From a virus: 28,504 nucleotides of DNA. The notes below the pieces were generated by a model, which was not told where the DNA came from, did no database searches, and saw only the letters and a program-made list of their open reading frames with translations. Below, piece after piece: positions 14,658 through 21,771 of this stretch. Every line of letters starts with the position of its first letter. Position 1 is the stretch's first letter. Both the position numbers and the translations under genes were made by a program. The DNA is taken from IMG/VR virus record IMGVR_UViG_3300042298_000647, positions 1-28,504 of that record; one strand, 5' to 3'.

Positions 14658-17214
14658 GAACTGCACCTACACGTTCAAGACGGCGGGAGGCGAGGTCACC
14701 ATCAAGGGGATGGCCGAGATGAAGGCCTTCCTCGCCTTGAACGGTGTGGATGCAATCGAGGGCGCGGAGGCTCCTGCGTTCAGCCGACGCGCTGAAACTG
14801 AGCCAGGGCCCAGCCTCAGCAAGCGCGCCAAGCAGTCCTGGTTCCTCGGCCGCGACGACCTGGGCAACTTCACCTTCGGCGCCGGCGCGAAGGCCTACCG
14901 CTACGCGGCCGACGTGGCCAACCTGGTGTTGGACAAGATGGCTCTCAAGCCCATCAGCACCGACCTGTCGCGGGCCATGCGGAAGATGAAGATGGAGATC
15001 TCCAAGGCCCAGGAGCTGACGGTGGACGTGGCCACCAAACTGCAGGAGCTGCCGCAGCAAGAGCGCGAGATGATCAGCGACGTCATCGAGGGCGAGCTCA
15101 AGCGTGGCGCCAAGCCGCCCAAGCGCGTGCTCGAGCTGGCGGCAAGCATGCAGGCCATCATGTCCGAGCAGACCGCGGAGCTGGTGCGCCTGGGCATGCT
15201 GACGAAGGACGCGGCCGGCCGGTGGGACGGCAAGTACCTGCCGCGCTTCTACGAGTCCAAGCTCAGGGGCGAGGCCAACGCATGGGCCAAGGCGACCATG
15301 GCGTTGCTTGGTCGCAAGAAGACGATGCAGGGCATCGGCGGCTCCAGCCTGAAGGGCCGGGGTCTGTTTCAGACCATACCCGTTGAAGACCTCGAGGCCT
15401 GGCTTGCCGAAGGATGGGAGGAACGCGACCCCGACTTTGACCCCGACACCGACACTGAGATCACGGTCTGGCGCGACTACACCCGCCAGGAGCGCGACGA
15501 CATGGGCGAGATTCGGGACTCCATGTTCCGGTTCGTCATGGGCTACAGCAAGAGCCAGCGTGACATCTCGCTGGGCCGGCTGTACGAGAACATCGCCAGC
15601 ACCGTAGCCAGCAAGAAGGAGAAGCCTGGTTTCGTGCAGGTGCCGCGCACCAACATCGAGGACACCTATGCCAAGCGGTACGGCAAGCTGGCCGGCATGT
15701 GGGTTCCCCAAGAGGTGCTGGACCACCTGACCGCTTTTGATGACTCGATGCAGAGCGAGGTGCTGAAGATGTACCTCAAGGGCATGAGCATGTGGAAGGA
15801 GGGCAAGACCGTGCTGAACCCGGTCAGCCACGCCAACAACATCATGTCCAACGTGACCATGGCGCACTTCGCTGGCGTGTCCTACTGGGACGCTCACAAG
15901 TATGTGGCCACCACGCGCGACATCATGAAGAACGCGCCGATGCTGCAGGAGGCGAAGGACGCCGGCCTGTGGCTGGGCACCATGACCCAGGCCGAGATGA
16001 CCGACCTTCTGCCTGACCAGCTCAAGGTGCTGGCCGCCAAGACCGAGAGCAAGGCGGGCCAGGCGGTGGAGGGCGTGTGGAACGCGCTGTCGTTCTGGCT
16101 GCGCAAGCCTATGGGCAAGGCCTACGAGGCCGAGGACCTGTTCTTCCGCTACCTGATCTACCGCGAGGCTCGCACCAAGGGGCTGACTCCAGATGAGTCC
16201 GTCGACTACGCCCAGAAGTTCATCTTCACCTACGACGACCTGCCGAAGAACGCCAGGCGCATCCGCGACTTCGCCCTGCCGTTCTTTGCCTACACCTACA
16301 AGGCGATCCCGGCGATGTTCGAGGCGGCGCTGACCCACCCCTGGCGGTATGCTGCCCCGGCAGCGGCGCTGTACACGATCAACGCGGCCATGTATGCGAT
16401 CGCTGCAGGGGCGGGCGAAGACGAGGAGTGGTGGGAGCTGATCAAGCGGCGCTTCACTGACGAGGACTTCGCGGCCAAGGCCAAGGCCCTGGAGGCCGAC
16501 GAGCGCAAGAACCTGCCTGAGTGGATGAAGGGCGCCAGCCTGACGCTGGGGACCTACAAGTCCATCCGCCTCGGGATGGACGAGGCGACAGGCCTGCCCG
16601 TGTTCCTGGACGTCAGCCGGATCTTCCCGGGCGGCGACCTGTTCGACGCGGTCAACAACGCTGGCGGCGTGCCGCTGATCGCACCGCTCACTCCGAACAA
16701 CCCGATCCTGACAACGGCCTACGCCATGCTGGCCAACAAGGACACGTTCCGTGGCAAGGATATCGTGACCGCGGCCGACACCGAAGCAGAGGCTGCAAAG
16801 AAGCGCGCCGAATGGGCGTGGAAGCAGTTCACCCCAGCGGTCGCGGTAGGCAACGCCCACTTCGAGCGGGCGATGAACGTGATCGCCAACCAGATGGGCG
16901 AGCCCTTGAACTTGGGAATCGCCGAGTACACCGGCGTAGACAAGCAGGGTCAGCCGGTGTCGCTTGTCTACTCTGCCATGCAGACCGTCGGCATCAAGGC
17001 CAGGCCCATCGACCTAGAGCTGTCAGAGAAGATCCGGCAGTCGCAGGAGAACAAGCTCATCCGAGACATCGAGGCCAGCATGCGCAGCATTCGCCGCCTG
17101 GAGCAGAAGGGTGCGATCAGCTCCGAGAATGCTGAGCGCCAGATCGAGCTGCAGCAAGAAAAGAGAGACCGGCTCAGGGCCGGTCTCACGGTGGAAGGCA
17201 AGGAGCGGGACTGA
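14650..17214 (+). CDS. 854-aa polyvalent-type virion protein (LPD38-like)
   Basis: Residues 1-60 form a short N-terminal module ending in EAPAFSRRAETE, a motif also found near the C-terminus of the giant protein. The rest is largely helical. TVLNPVSHANNIMSNVTM at about 395-412 resembles the large polyvalent-protein-associated domain (LPD38 type) found at the C-termini of giant phage virion proteins; the exact family is from memory. Hydrophobic segments at about 545-590 (FFAYTYKAIPAMFEAAL, then AALYTINAAMYAIAAGAG) could insert in a membrane. The end is a charged coiled coil. AGGAG precedes the ATG, and the start overlaps the ferritin gene by 8 bp. In related phages this region may be fused to the giant protein. 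It probably belongs to the ejected internal protein set (inference). Confidence 0.8.
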   Translation: MAENCTYTFKTAGGEVTIKGMAEMKAFLALNGVDAIEGAEAPAFSRRAETEPGPSLSKRAKQSWFLGRDDLGNFTFGAGAKAYRYAADVANLVLDKMALKPISTDLSRAMRKMKMEISKAQELTVDVATKLQELPQQEREMISDVIEGELKRGAKPPKRVLELAASMQAIMSEQTAELVRLGMLTKDAAGRWDGKYLPRFYESKLRGEANAWAKATMALLGRKKTMQGIGGSSLKGRGLFQTIPVEDLEAWLAEGWEERDPDFDPDTDTEITVWRDYTRQERDDMGEIRDSMFRFVMGYSKSQRDISLGRLYENIASTVASKKEKPGFVQVPRTNIEDTYAKRYGKLAGMWVPQEVLDHLTAFDDSMQSEVLKMYLKGMSMWKEGKTVLNPVSHANNIMSNVTMAHFAGVSYWDAHKYVATTRDIMKNAPMLQEAKDAGLWLGTMTQAEMTDLLPDQLKVLAAKTESKAGQAVEGVWNALSFWLRKPMGKAYEAEDLFFRYLIYREARTKGLTPDESVDYAQKFIFTYDDLPKNARRIRDFALPFFAYTYKAIPAMFEAALTHPWRYAAPAAALYTINAAMYAIAAGAGEDEEWWELIKRRFTDEDFAAKAKALEADERKNLPEWMKGASLTLGTYKSIRLGMDEATGLPVFLDVSRIFPGGDLFDAVNNAGGVPLIAPLTPNNPILTTAYAMLANKDTFRGKDIVTAADTEAEAAKKRAEWAWKQFTPAVAVGNAHFERAMNVIANQMGEPLNLGIAEYTGVDKQGQPVSLVYSAMQTVGIKARPIDLELSEKIRQSQENKLIRDIEASMRSIRRLEQKGAISSENAERQIELQQEKRDRLRAGLTVEGKERD
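17151..17187 (-). terminator. Intrinsic terminator of the minus-strand operon, inside the 3' end of the 854-aa gene
   Basis: A perfect 9-bp stem, GAGACCGGC (17165-17173) and GCCGGTCTC (17179-17187), with a 5-nt loop. Read on the - strand it is followed by TCTTTTCTT; read on the + strand no T-run follows. It therefore ends - strand transcription about 30 bp past the last early gene, while encoding the C-terminus of the converging + strand protein. Confidence 0.75.
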
Positions 17215-17215
17215 C

Positions 17216-17860
17216 CTACTCGCCCCGCTCGTCGTAGGTCACCGTCGAGGTGTCGCCCAGGCGCCACTTCGCGGTGTTCTCCACCCGGAAGATGCGGGTG
17301 CACACCTTGAAGTCGGGCATGCGCAGCTCGCTGTGGGTGATCGCCGGGTCGAAGAACCTGCAGCGGTTGTTCGGCTGCAGTGCGAACTGGCCGTTGTCCA
17401 GGCGCAGAAGGTTGAACGACTTGTGCTCCTCCGGCGTCTCGCTGAACCCGAAGTCAGGGACCCGCGGGTCGGGGTTGCACGAGTCGATCGTCAGCATGTA
17501 CTCGCCCGGGTGCAGCTTCTTGTCCTTGCCGAAGAACTCAGCGCGCAGGCCCTTGAGGAAGGGCTTGTCGATCACCTCGATGTGGTAGCTCATGCAGTCC
17601 CAGATCTGCAGGACATCCAGCGGTAGCTGATCATCCTCCTCGAGGACGTCGTGCCACACGAACGCGCTCAGGGGCAGCTTGTCATACAGCGCGCCGAACT
17701 CCGGGAGGTAGGTCTCGAAGCGGAAGGCCTGGCCGCGGATGGACTTGGCGCTGACCCAGATCCCTTCGATGAGCTGGCCGACCCGGGATGGGTCGTGGTC
17801 GTAGAGGTACTCGGCGCGCACGAAGACTTTCTCGGGCGGCAGTGGACAGACAAAGCTCAT
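17216..17860 (-). CDS. Phage protein of unknown function, 214 aa
   Basis: A protein I do not recognise by family. The start at 17860 is chosen because AAGGAGG lies 5 nt upstream and the ATGA overlaps the stop of the MazG-like gene. Longer in-frame extensions run antisense-like through that gene and have shadow composition. The protein looks globular and mostly beta. Notable stretches are WVSAKSIRGQAFRFETYLPE, FGALYDKLPLSAFVWHD, a Cys in DSCNPDPRVPDFGF, and NNRCRFFDPAITHSELRMPD. There is no signal or membrane segment. It is the last gene of the - strand operon, 1 bp from the convergent + strand stop, and its transcript ends at the terminator at 17151-17187. Confidence 0.8.
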   Translation of the reverse strand: MSFVCPLPPEKVFVRAEYLYDHDPSRVGQLIEGIWVSAKSIRGQAFRFETYLPEFGALYDKLPLSAFVWHDVLEEDDQLPLDVLQIWDCMSYHIEVIDKPFLKGLRAEFFGKDKKLHPGEYMLTIDSCNPDPRVPDFGFSETPEEHKSFNLLRLDNGQFALQPNNRCRFFDPAITHSELRMPDFKVCTRIFRVENTAKWRLGDTSTVTYDERGE

Positions 17861-18174
17861 GCTGCCTCCTTGACGAAGACGCCAGATGGCAGCAGTGTGC
17901 CCTTGCGGTTCTTGATTTCGTCGTATGCGCCGGCCAGACAGTCGACCATGTCGATGTCTAGCAGGGCACACATGTTGATCAGGCACACCAGGGTGTCGCC
18001 GACGGCGTCCTTGGTGGCGGCCAGATCCTTCTTGTTGATGGCGTCGGCCAGCTCGCCCATCTCCGACACAGCCTTCAGGAACTGGGCCTGCGCCGTGCTG
18101 TTCGGGATGATGCGCCTGGCCTCAGCCCAGCGGATGACATCCATCTCGACTTCGCGGTAGCTGCTGCGGTTCAT
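17857..18174 (-). CDS. MazG-like nucleotide pyrophosphohydrolase
   Basis: A 105-aa all-alpha protein with the MazG-type pattern: E38-M-G-E41 in a first metal-binding helix (SEMGELADAINKKD), then KDAVGD (residues 55-60) entering the next helix, where D60 is the conserved Asp. Family members hydrolyse (d)NTPs or related nucleotides to monophosphate and PPi. The usual E-x-x-D of the second helix reads A57-V-G-D60 here, so one metal ligand may be replaced or supplied by D56; activity is uncertain. It is linked by 4-bp ATGA overlaps to both neighbours. Phage MazG proteins are usually viewed as nucleotide-pool or alarmone modulators. Confidence 0.75.
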   Translation of the reverse strand: MNRSSYREVEMDVIRWAEARRIIPNSTAQAQFLKAVSEMGELADAINKKDLAATKDAVGDTLVCLINMCALLDIDMVDCLAGAYDEIKNRKGTLLPSGVFVKEAA

Positions 18175-18401
18175 TCTTCCCTCGCTTTCAGCATGGCGTC
18201 GGCCATCTTGTAGGCGCCCCTAGCTACGGCGGCAACGTCAAAGACGTTTAAGTTAGCGTTTCCAATGAACGCCTGCATAGCCTTCGCCGCGAAGTAGTCG
18301 CGCAGGGTCATGCCTGTGTAAACGTTGCGTTGCCTTCCGTCGTCAAAGACAAACGGAAACGCCGGCCCGCCGAATGGCAAATTCGATTCATGTCGCCTCA
18401 T
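18171..18401 (-). CDS. Small phage protein with GMTLRDYFAAKAMQA motif
   Basis: A 76-aa protein. The sequence PAFPFVFDDG, then YTGMTLRDYFAAKAM, is a pattern I associate with small conserved proteins of many phages and prophages; no function is known to me. The second half is one or two helices (VAAVARGAYKMADAMLKARE). It is joined by ATGA overlaps to the MazG-like gene downstream and to the 103-aa gene upstream, which supports both ends. Confidence 0.8.
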   Translation of the reverse strand: MRRHESNLPFGGPAFPFVFDDGRQRNVYTGMTLRDYFAAKAMQAFIGNANLNVFDVAAVARGAYKMADAMLKAREE

Positions 18402-18709
18402 ACCTCACCCCCTTCACTGTCGGCTGCGGTCTTGGCGCGCAACCACTGCGGCAAGATCGGGTAGACCTTGCCGTCGTGGTCGATCAGCGCCGGCTCGGTG
18501 ACGTTGTCGTTCCGGGTGACGTGGCAGCCGTGGATCTCGCCGGGCTCGAACCCGGGCGCGACGCCCAGCTCATTGCGGACCTCCTCCATCCACCAGCCGG
18601 GCGCGGCGATGACCGGCAGCGGAGTCTCGCCCCACTTCTCCGGGGGGATCTTCTCCTTCAGCGCCTGCAGTGCGTGCTGCACGTTGGCGATGGCGTAAGT
18701 GGCGCTCAT
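18398..18709 (-). CDS. Hypothetical early-operon protein, 103 aa
   Basis: No family recognised. The N-terminal third is helical (IANVQHALQALKEKIPPEKW). The middle contains APGWWMEEVRNELG and a HGCHVTRNDNV segment, and the C-terminus is a short strand-turn-strand (LIDHDGKVYPILPQWL). There is no signal or membrane region. ATGA overlaps with both flanking genes show it belongs to the same translational chain. Confidence 0.75.
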   Translation of the reverse strand: MSATYAIANVQHALQALKEKIPPEKWGETPLPVIAAPGWWMEEVRNELGVAPGFEPGEIHGCHVTRNDNVTEPALIDHDGKVYPILPQWLRAKTAADSEGGEV

Positions 18710-18981
18710 GTTTTCTCCAAAAAATCCTTACGGGGGTTGTGCCCAGCATTGATGATGCCCGCTGGGTGATGGGCGTTTTTGGTCTCCAACTCGATCAACT
18801 TATCGAGGTAGTGCCTGGCCTTGCGCAAGTCCTCCACGCCGGCCTTGTCGCGCCAGCGACTGACGTACTTCACGACGTTGCCCTCGAAGTACCCGAGGCC
18901 GTTGGCCGCGATGTAGTCCCAGGGCTGTATGTTTTGGTGCTGGTAGTGGTCGCCGCCCACTTGGGTGTCGTTTGCGTTCAC
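18706..18981 (-). CDS. DUF3310 family protein (nucleotide-kinase-like, SaV type)
   Basis: A 91-aa protein from a GTG start. QVGGDHYQ near the N-terminus, followed by PWDYI and then FEGNVVKYVSRWRDKAG with DLRKARHYLDKLI, is the signature of DUF3310. This family is widespread in phages, sometimes annotated as a nucleotide kinase, with no proven reaction. GTG at 18981 is preferred over the upstream ATG at 19032: it makes a GTGA overlap with the HNH stop codon and has AGGAAGGG upstream, whereas the longer form adds residues translated out of phase with the HNH 3' end. C-terminal residues beyond about 70 are variable. Confidence 0.85.
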   Translation of the reverse strand: MNANDTQVGGDHYQHQNIQPWDYIAANGLGYFEGNVVKYVSRWRDKAGVEDLRKARHYLDKLIELETKNAHHPAGIINAGHNPRKDFLEKT

Positions 18982-19619
18982 TTGTTTCCCTTCCTCATGT
19001 TCTCCCTCGCCGGTATTACGCGAAGGTTCCAAGGCACATGCAGACCGCTTACGTTTGACCCGTTCAGCGGAACAATGTGGTCAACGTGATGCTTAACGCC
19101 AGTTCGATTTGTCATCCACCTTGCTTCTTTGTACCTGAGCTTCATCGCCTCAATGTGTTCAGGAGCCAGCCAATGCGGCGTCCTGAGAATCTTTCCAGAG
19201 TGGCGCTTTTTCTGAGCCGCTGTCTTGACTGCGCGCACTTTGTCAAAGTTTTCCTTTATGTATCGCCTTGAGCTTTCTTGGCACTTGCTTTTGTTTCTTT
19301 CGTAATAGCGCTTTGATGTCTGCAATCTTTTTTCTTGATTGCTTAGAAGGTACTTCTCTCGCGCTTTTTTGAACGCCGCCTTACCTTCTTCTGTTTTTCG
19401 GTACTTTTCCCGAGCCTCAACGCGATGAGGCGCTATTGCCCTGCTCTTGTCGTACTCGCGTATGCGATCGATGTTTGCTGCGCGATGATTTTTGACGTCT
19501 GATTTTGTGCAGGGCTTGCACTTGTTTAGATGTCCATCTGCCATCATCTTGTGCTTGTAAAAATCATTGAGAGGTCTTACGCACAAGCACTTAAAGCATG
19601 TTTTTTCTGAGGTGTTCAT
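18978..19619 (-). CDS. Free-standing HNH homing-type endonuclease with N-terminal zinc finger
   Basis: A 213-aa protein. The N-terminus has a C8-x2-C11 and C34-x2-C37 zinc-binding motif. The middle (about 50-150) is a Lys/Arg/Tyr-rich helical DNA-binding region with repeated KYR, KYL and RYY elements. The C-terminus is an HNH nuclease core with D180-H181 (HHVDHIVPL), N198 (PWNLRV) and N207. The gene is clearly richer in A/T than its neighbours, with many T-runs on the + strand, a sign of recent transfer. It sits between the Cys-rich protein gene and DUF3310 and is joined to the latter by GTGA. Such genes usually act as selfish homing elements that cut alleles lacking the insertion; no intron is visible around it. 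Confidence 0.88.
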   Translation of the reverse strand: MNTSEKTCFKCLCVRPLNDFYKHKMMADGHLNKCKPCTKSDVKNHRAANIDRIREYDKSRAIAPHRVEAREKYRKTEEGKAAFKKAREKYLLSNQEKRLQTSKRYYERNKSKCQESSRRYIKENFDKVRAVKTAAQKKRHSGKILRTPHWLAPEHIEAMKLRYKEARWMTNRTGVKHHVDHIVPLNGSNVSGLHVPWNLRVIPARENMRKGNK

Positions 19620-19626
19620 GCGCCTC

Positions 19627-19824
19627 TCACTTAAAAGGTATGGCGTCCCACCGCCATTCGTCGCATCCGCTGGCCACGATGTCGGGCGGCGGCGCTGCGT
19701 CGAACTTCTTGCAGTAGTTGCTCATGTAGTGCTCGCAGCTTTGGCAGTTGATCCTGATCGACTGCAGCCTCTTCAGCTCGCGGCCGTGAAGCTCGAGGCG
19801 GATGTTCAGTTCGGTCTTGGTCAT
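19627..19824 (-). CDS. Small Cys-rich protein, probable zinc binder
   Basis: A 65-aa protein. The start at 19824 is chosen from the ATGA overlap with the helicase stop; a longer in-frame extension upstream is only shadow of the helicase. It has an N-terminal helix (TELNIRLELHGRELKRLQ), then four cysteines in NCQSCEHY, SNYCKK and SGCDEW, spaced to bind one metal ion. Similar tiny Cys4 proteins accompany phage replication genes, but no role is known to me. The 7-bp gap to the HNH gene suggests that gene was inserted just downstream of it. Confidence 0.8.
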   Translation of the reverse strand: MTKTELNIRLELHGRELKRLQSIRINCQSCEHYMSNYCKKFDAAPPPDIVASGCDEWRWDAIPFK

Positions 19825-21437
19825 GCTGGTTGGTCCCACTGGTGGGACACGATGGTCGGGTACTGCCCGGCCCGGTTGACGATCACGGCCGCGGGCCTGC
19901 GCAGGATCTGGTCGTCGTACTCCAGCCACTCGAGGGCTTCCTCGGTGTCGTGGGGCACGGCGTCGATCTTGGCGCGCATGGCCCACCAGGCCTCGGCCTT
20001 CTTGCGTGCGTAGCCGTCGTGGCTGAGGCACACCCACTCAGAGGCCACGCGCTGAAAGCCGTCGTAGTACTCCACGCGCAGGCTCTCGGTGCCGCCTTCC
20101 TTGTGGTGCAGGCGATAGCGCACGTCGGTGACAGGCACCATCTCCATCATGGTCTTGGCCTGGCTGCTGAGGATGGCCGCGCTCGAGGCCTGGTCGCCGT
20201 GCTTGATGCGCTCAGGCTCCGGGAACTTGAAGTTGCAGTCGACGCACTGCGTCGCGGCCGCCAGGTTCTTGCTGCCGCAGTTGGGGCACAGCTTGCTGGG
20301 CGCCTCGCCCTTGCGCTTGGTGCTGGGCATGCGTCCCTTGACCTCGTCGACCGGGCCCATCTCGATCGTGGTGTCGGTGAAGTCCGCCCACAGGCAGTCG
20401 GTCTTCCCGTCGGCGATCCGCATCCCGCGGCCGGCGATCTGGACGTACAGCACCGGGCTCTTGGTGGCGCGCAGCAGCGCGATGAAGTCCACCTCCGGGA
20501 CGTCGAAGCCTGTGGTCAGCACGGCCACGTTCACCAGGCAGCGAATCCTGCCCCCGCGGAAGGCCGCAATCAGGGCTGCACGCTCTTGTTTCGGGGTCTC
20601 CGAACTCACCACCTCAGCCGCCACTCCGCGGCGCTGTAGCGCGTCCCTGACGTGCTCGGCGTGGGCGATCGTCACGGCAAACACCAGCCACCGCTTGCGG
20701 GCGCGGGCGAGCTCGACGATCTCCTTGCAGGTGGCCTCCACGAGGCCGGGCCTGTCGGTGACCTTGGCCAGCTCGCTGACGACGTAGTCATCGCCCGACA
20801 TCCGCACGTCCCGTGCGTCCACCCTGGCCACGGTCGGGGCTGGCACCAGGGGAGACAGGAACTTCAAGCCCAGCAGTTCCTTCATCGTCACCCTGGTGGC
20901 GACGTTGGTGAACAGCGGCTCTTCTCCGGCCGTGGCCCACACGCCGTTGCCGCGGAATGGGGTTCCTGTCCAGCCGATCACGCGGGTGTGCGGGTTGTAC
21001 TTGGTCAGGTCAGCCAGGAATGTGCGCCACATCCCAGTCTGTTTTGGGTTGATCAGGTGACACTCGTCGGCCAGCACGATGTCGATGCGGCCGAGGCGGT
21101 GCGCCTGCTTGTAGATGCTGCCGATCGTGGCGTAGGTGAGCTGGTGACCCATCTGCTTCTTGCCGATGGCCGCCGAGTACAGGCCCACGTCCGCGGTTGG
21201 CCAGATCTTCAGCAACTTCTCGATGTTCTGCTCGAGCAGCTCCTTCTGGTGGACCAGCACCAGCACCCTGGTGCCCGGGTGTTCGGCGTCAGCGCGCTGC
21301 GCCAGGGCCGCGATCATCAGGCTTTTGCCGGCGCCGACGCAGGCCTCGACGATGGGGTTGCCGCCCTCGTGCCGGTTGAACCACGCCCAGAGCTCGTCCA
21401 GTGCGCGGGCTTGGTAGGGGCGAAGAGAGTAAGTCAT
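19821..21437 (-). CDS. SF2 DEAD/DEAH-box-type helicase with zinc ribbon
   Basis: A 538-aa ATP-dependent helicase. The N-terminal Q-like motif is LRPYQARALDEL. Walker A is V34-GAGKS39, Walker B is D124-E-C-H127, motif III is T157-G-T-P160, and motif VI is QIAGRGMR in the second RecA lobe. A zinc ribbon follows (CPNCGSKNL, then CVDCNF). The C-terminus is a mixed domain without clear assignment. ATG at 21437 is chosen because it overlaps the stop of the tiny upstream gene (ATGA); a TTG six codons upstream is possible but lacks a binding site. It is likely the replicative or recombination helicase of the phage, working with the nuclease, Sak4 and DUF669 proteins in the same operon. I see no primase or polymerase in the window. 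Confidence 0.93.
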   Translation of the reverse strand: MTYSLRPYQARALDELWAWFNRHEGGNPIVEACVGAGKSLMIAALAQRADAEHPGTRVLVLVHQKELLEQNIEKLLKIWPTADVGLYSAAIGKKQMGHQLTYATIGSIYKQAHRLGRIDIVLADECHLINPKQTGMWRTFLADLTKYNPHTRVIGWTGTPFRGNGVWATAGEEPLFTNVATRVTMKELLGLKFLSPLVPAPTVARVDARDVRMSGDDYVVSELAKVTDRPGLVEATCKEIVELARARKRWLVFAVTIAHAEHVRDALQRRGVAAEVVSSETPKQERAALIAAFRGGRIRCLVNVAVLTTGFDVPEVDFIALLRATKSPVLYVQIAGRGMRIADGKTDCLWADFTDTTIEMGPVDEVKGRMPSTKRKGEAPSKLCPNCGSKNLAAATQCVDCNFKFPEPERIKHGDQASSAAILSSQAKTMMEMVPVTDVRYRLHHKEGGTESLRVEYYDGFQRVASEWVCLSHDGYARKKAEAWWAMRAKIDAVPHDTEEALEWLEYDDQILRRPAAVIVNRAGQYPTIVSHQWDQPA

Positions 21438-21508
21438 TCCACGCTCATCCAGCAACCCGCGATGGGCACGGCAACGACCTTGCGCATGAAAAGCTCTTCG
21501 CGCTTCAT
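21434..21508 (-). CDS. Tiny 24-aa gene bridging two genes by ATGA overlaps
   Basis: ATG (complement of 21506-21508) overlaps the stop of the 88-aa gene, and its own TGA overlaps the helicase ATG, so it fits exactly between two genes in a chain where such overlaps are the rule. The product is MKREELFMRK followed by a hydrophobic VVAVPIAGCWM and ends in SVE. It may be a real microprotein or a translational coupler that delivers ribosomes to the helicase start, which has no good binding site of its own. Confidence 0.6.
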   Translation of the reverse strand: MKREELFMRKVVAVPIAGCWMSVE

Positions 21509-21771
21509 GCGGCCCCCGCCTTGACCAGGAACATCGGCGTGCGCGGTCCGACGTAGGCGCCTGCGGTGTTGAAGCTGAACCACTCCTCAGCCTCTTCGCG
21601 GTCCATGCCGCCCAGCATCAGGCTGCTGATCACCTCCTCTTGGTCGTACACCACGACAGGCTCCATGCCGCAGCGGTGCGCCACGCCGACGATGCAGCGA
21701 TCAAAGGACTCTGGCGGATCTAGGAACAACAGTTCTTCGCCGTACTCTTCGGCCAGTGATTCCCGATTCAT
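21505..21771 (-). CDS. Hypothetical early-operon protein, 88 aa
   Basis: No family recognised. It is acidic, starts with EEYGEELLFLDPPESFD, contains one central strand-helix unit (MEPVVVYDQEEVISSLML) and ends GAYVGPRTPMFLV. The segment RCIVGVAHRCG contains two Cys. It is joined by ATGA overlap to the nuclease gene upstream (stop at 21768) and to the 24-aa gene downstream, which supports it as real. Confidence 0.78.
   Translation of the reverse strand: MNRESLAEEYGEELLFLDPPESFDRCIVGVAHRCGMEPVVVYDQEEVISSLMLGGMDREEAEEWFSFNTAGAYVGPRTPMFLVKAGAA

Noticed and set aside
12903-14666. Very long - strand frame of about 587 codons
   Set aside because: Leu/His/Arg/Val shadow typical of the opposite strand of GC-rich coding DNA; the sense strand encodes recognisable domains and the ferritin.
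14527-16860. Very long - strand frame of about 777 codons
   Set aside because: Same shadow composition, opposite the 854-aa virion-type protein, with no start signals.
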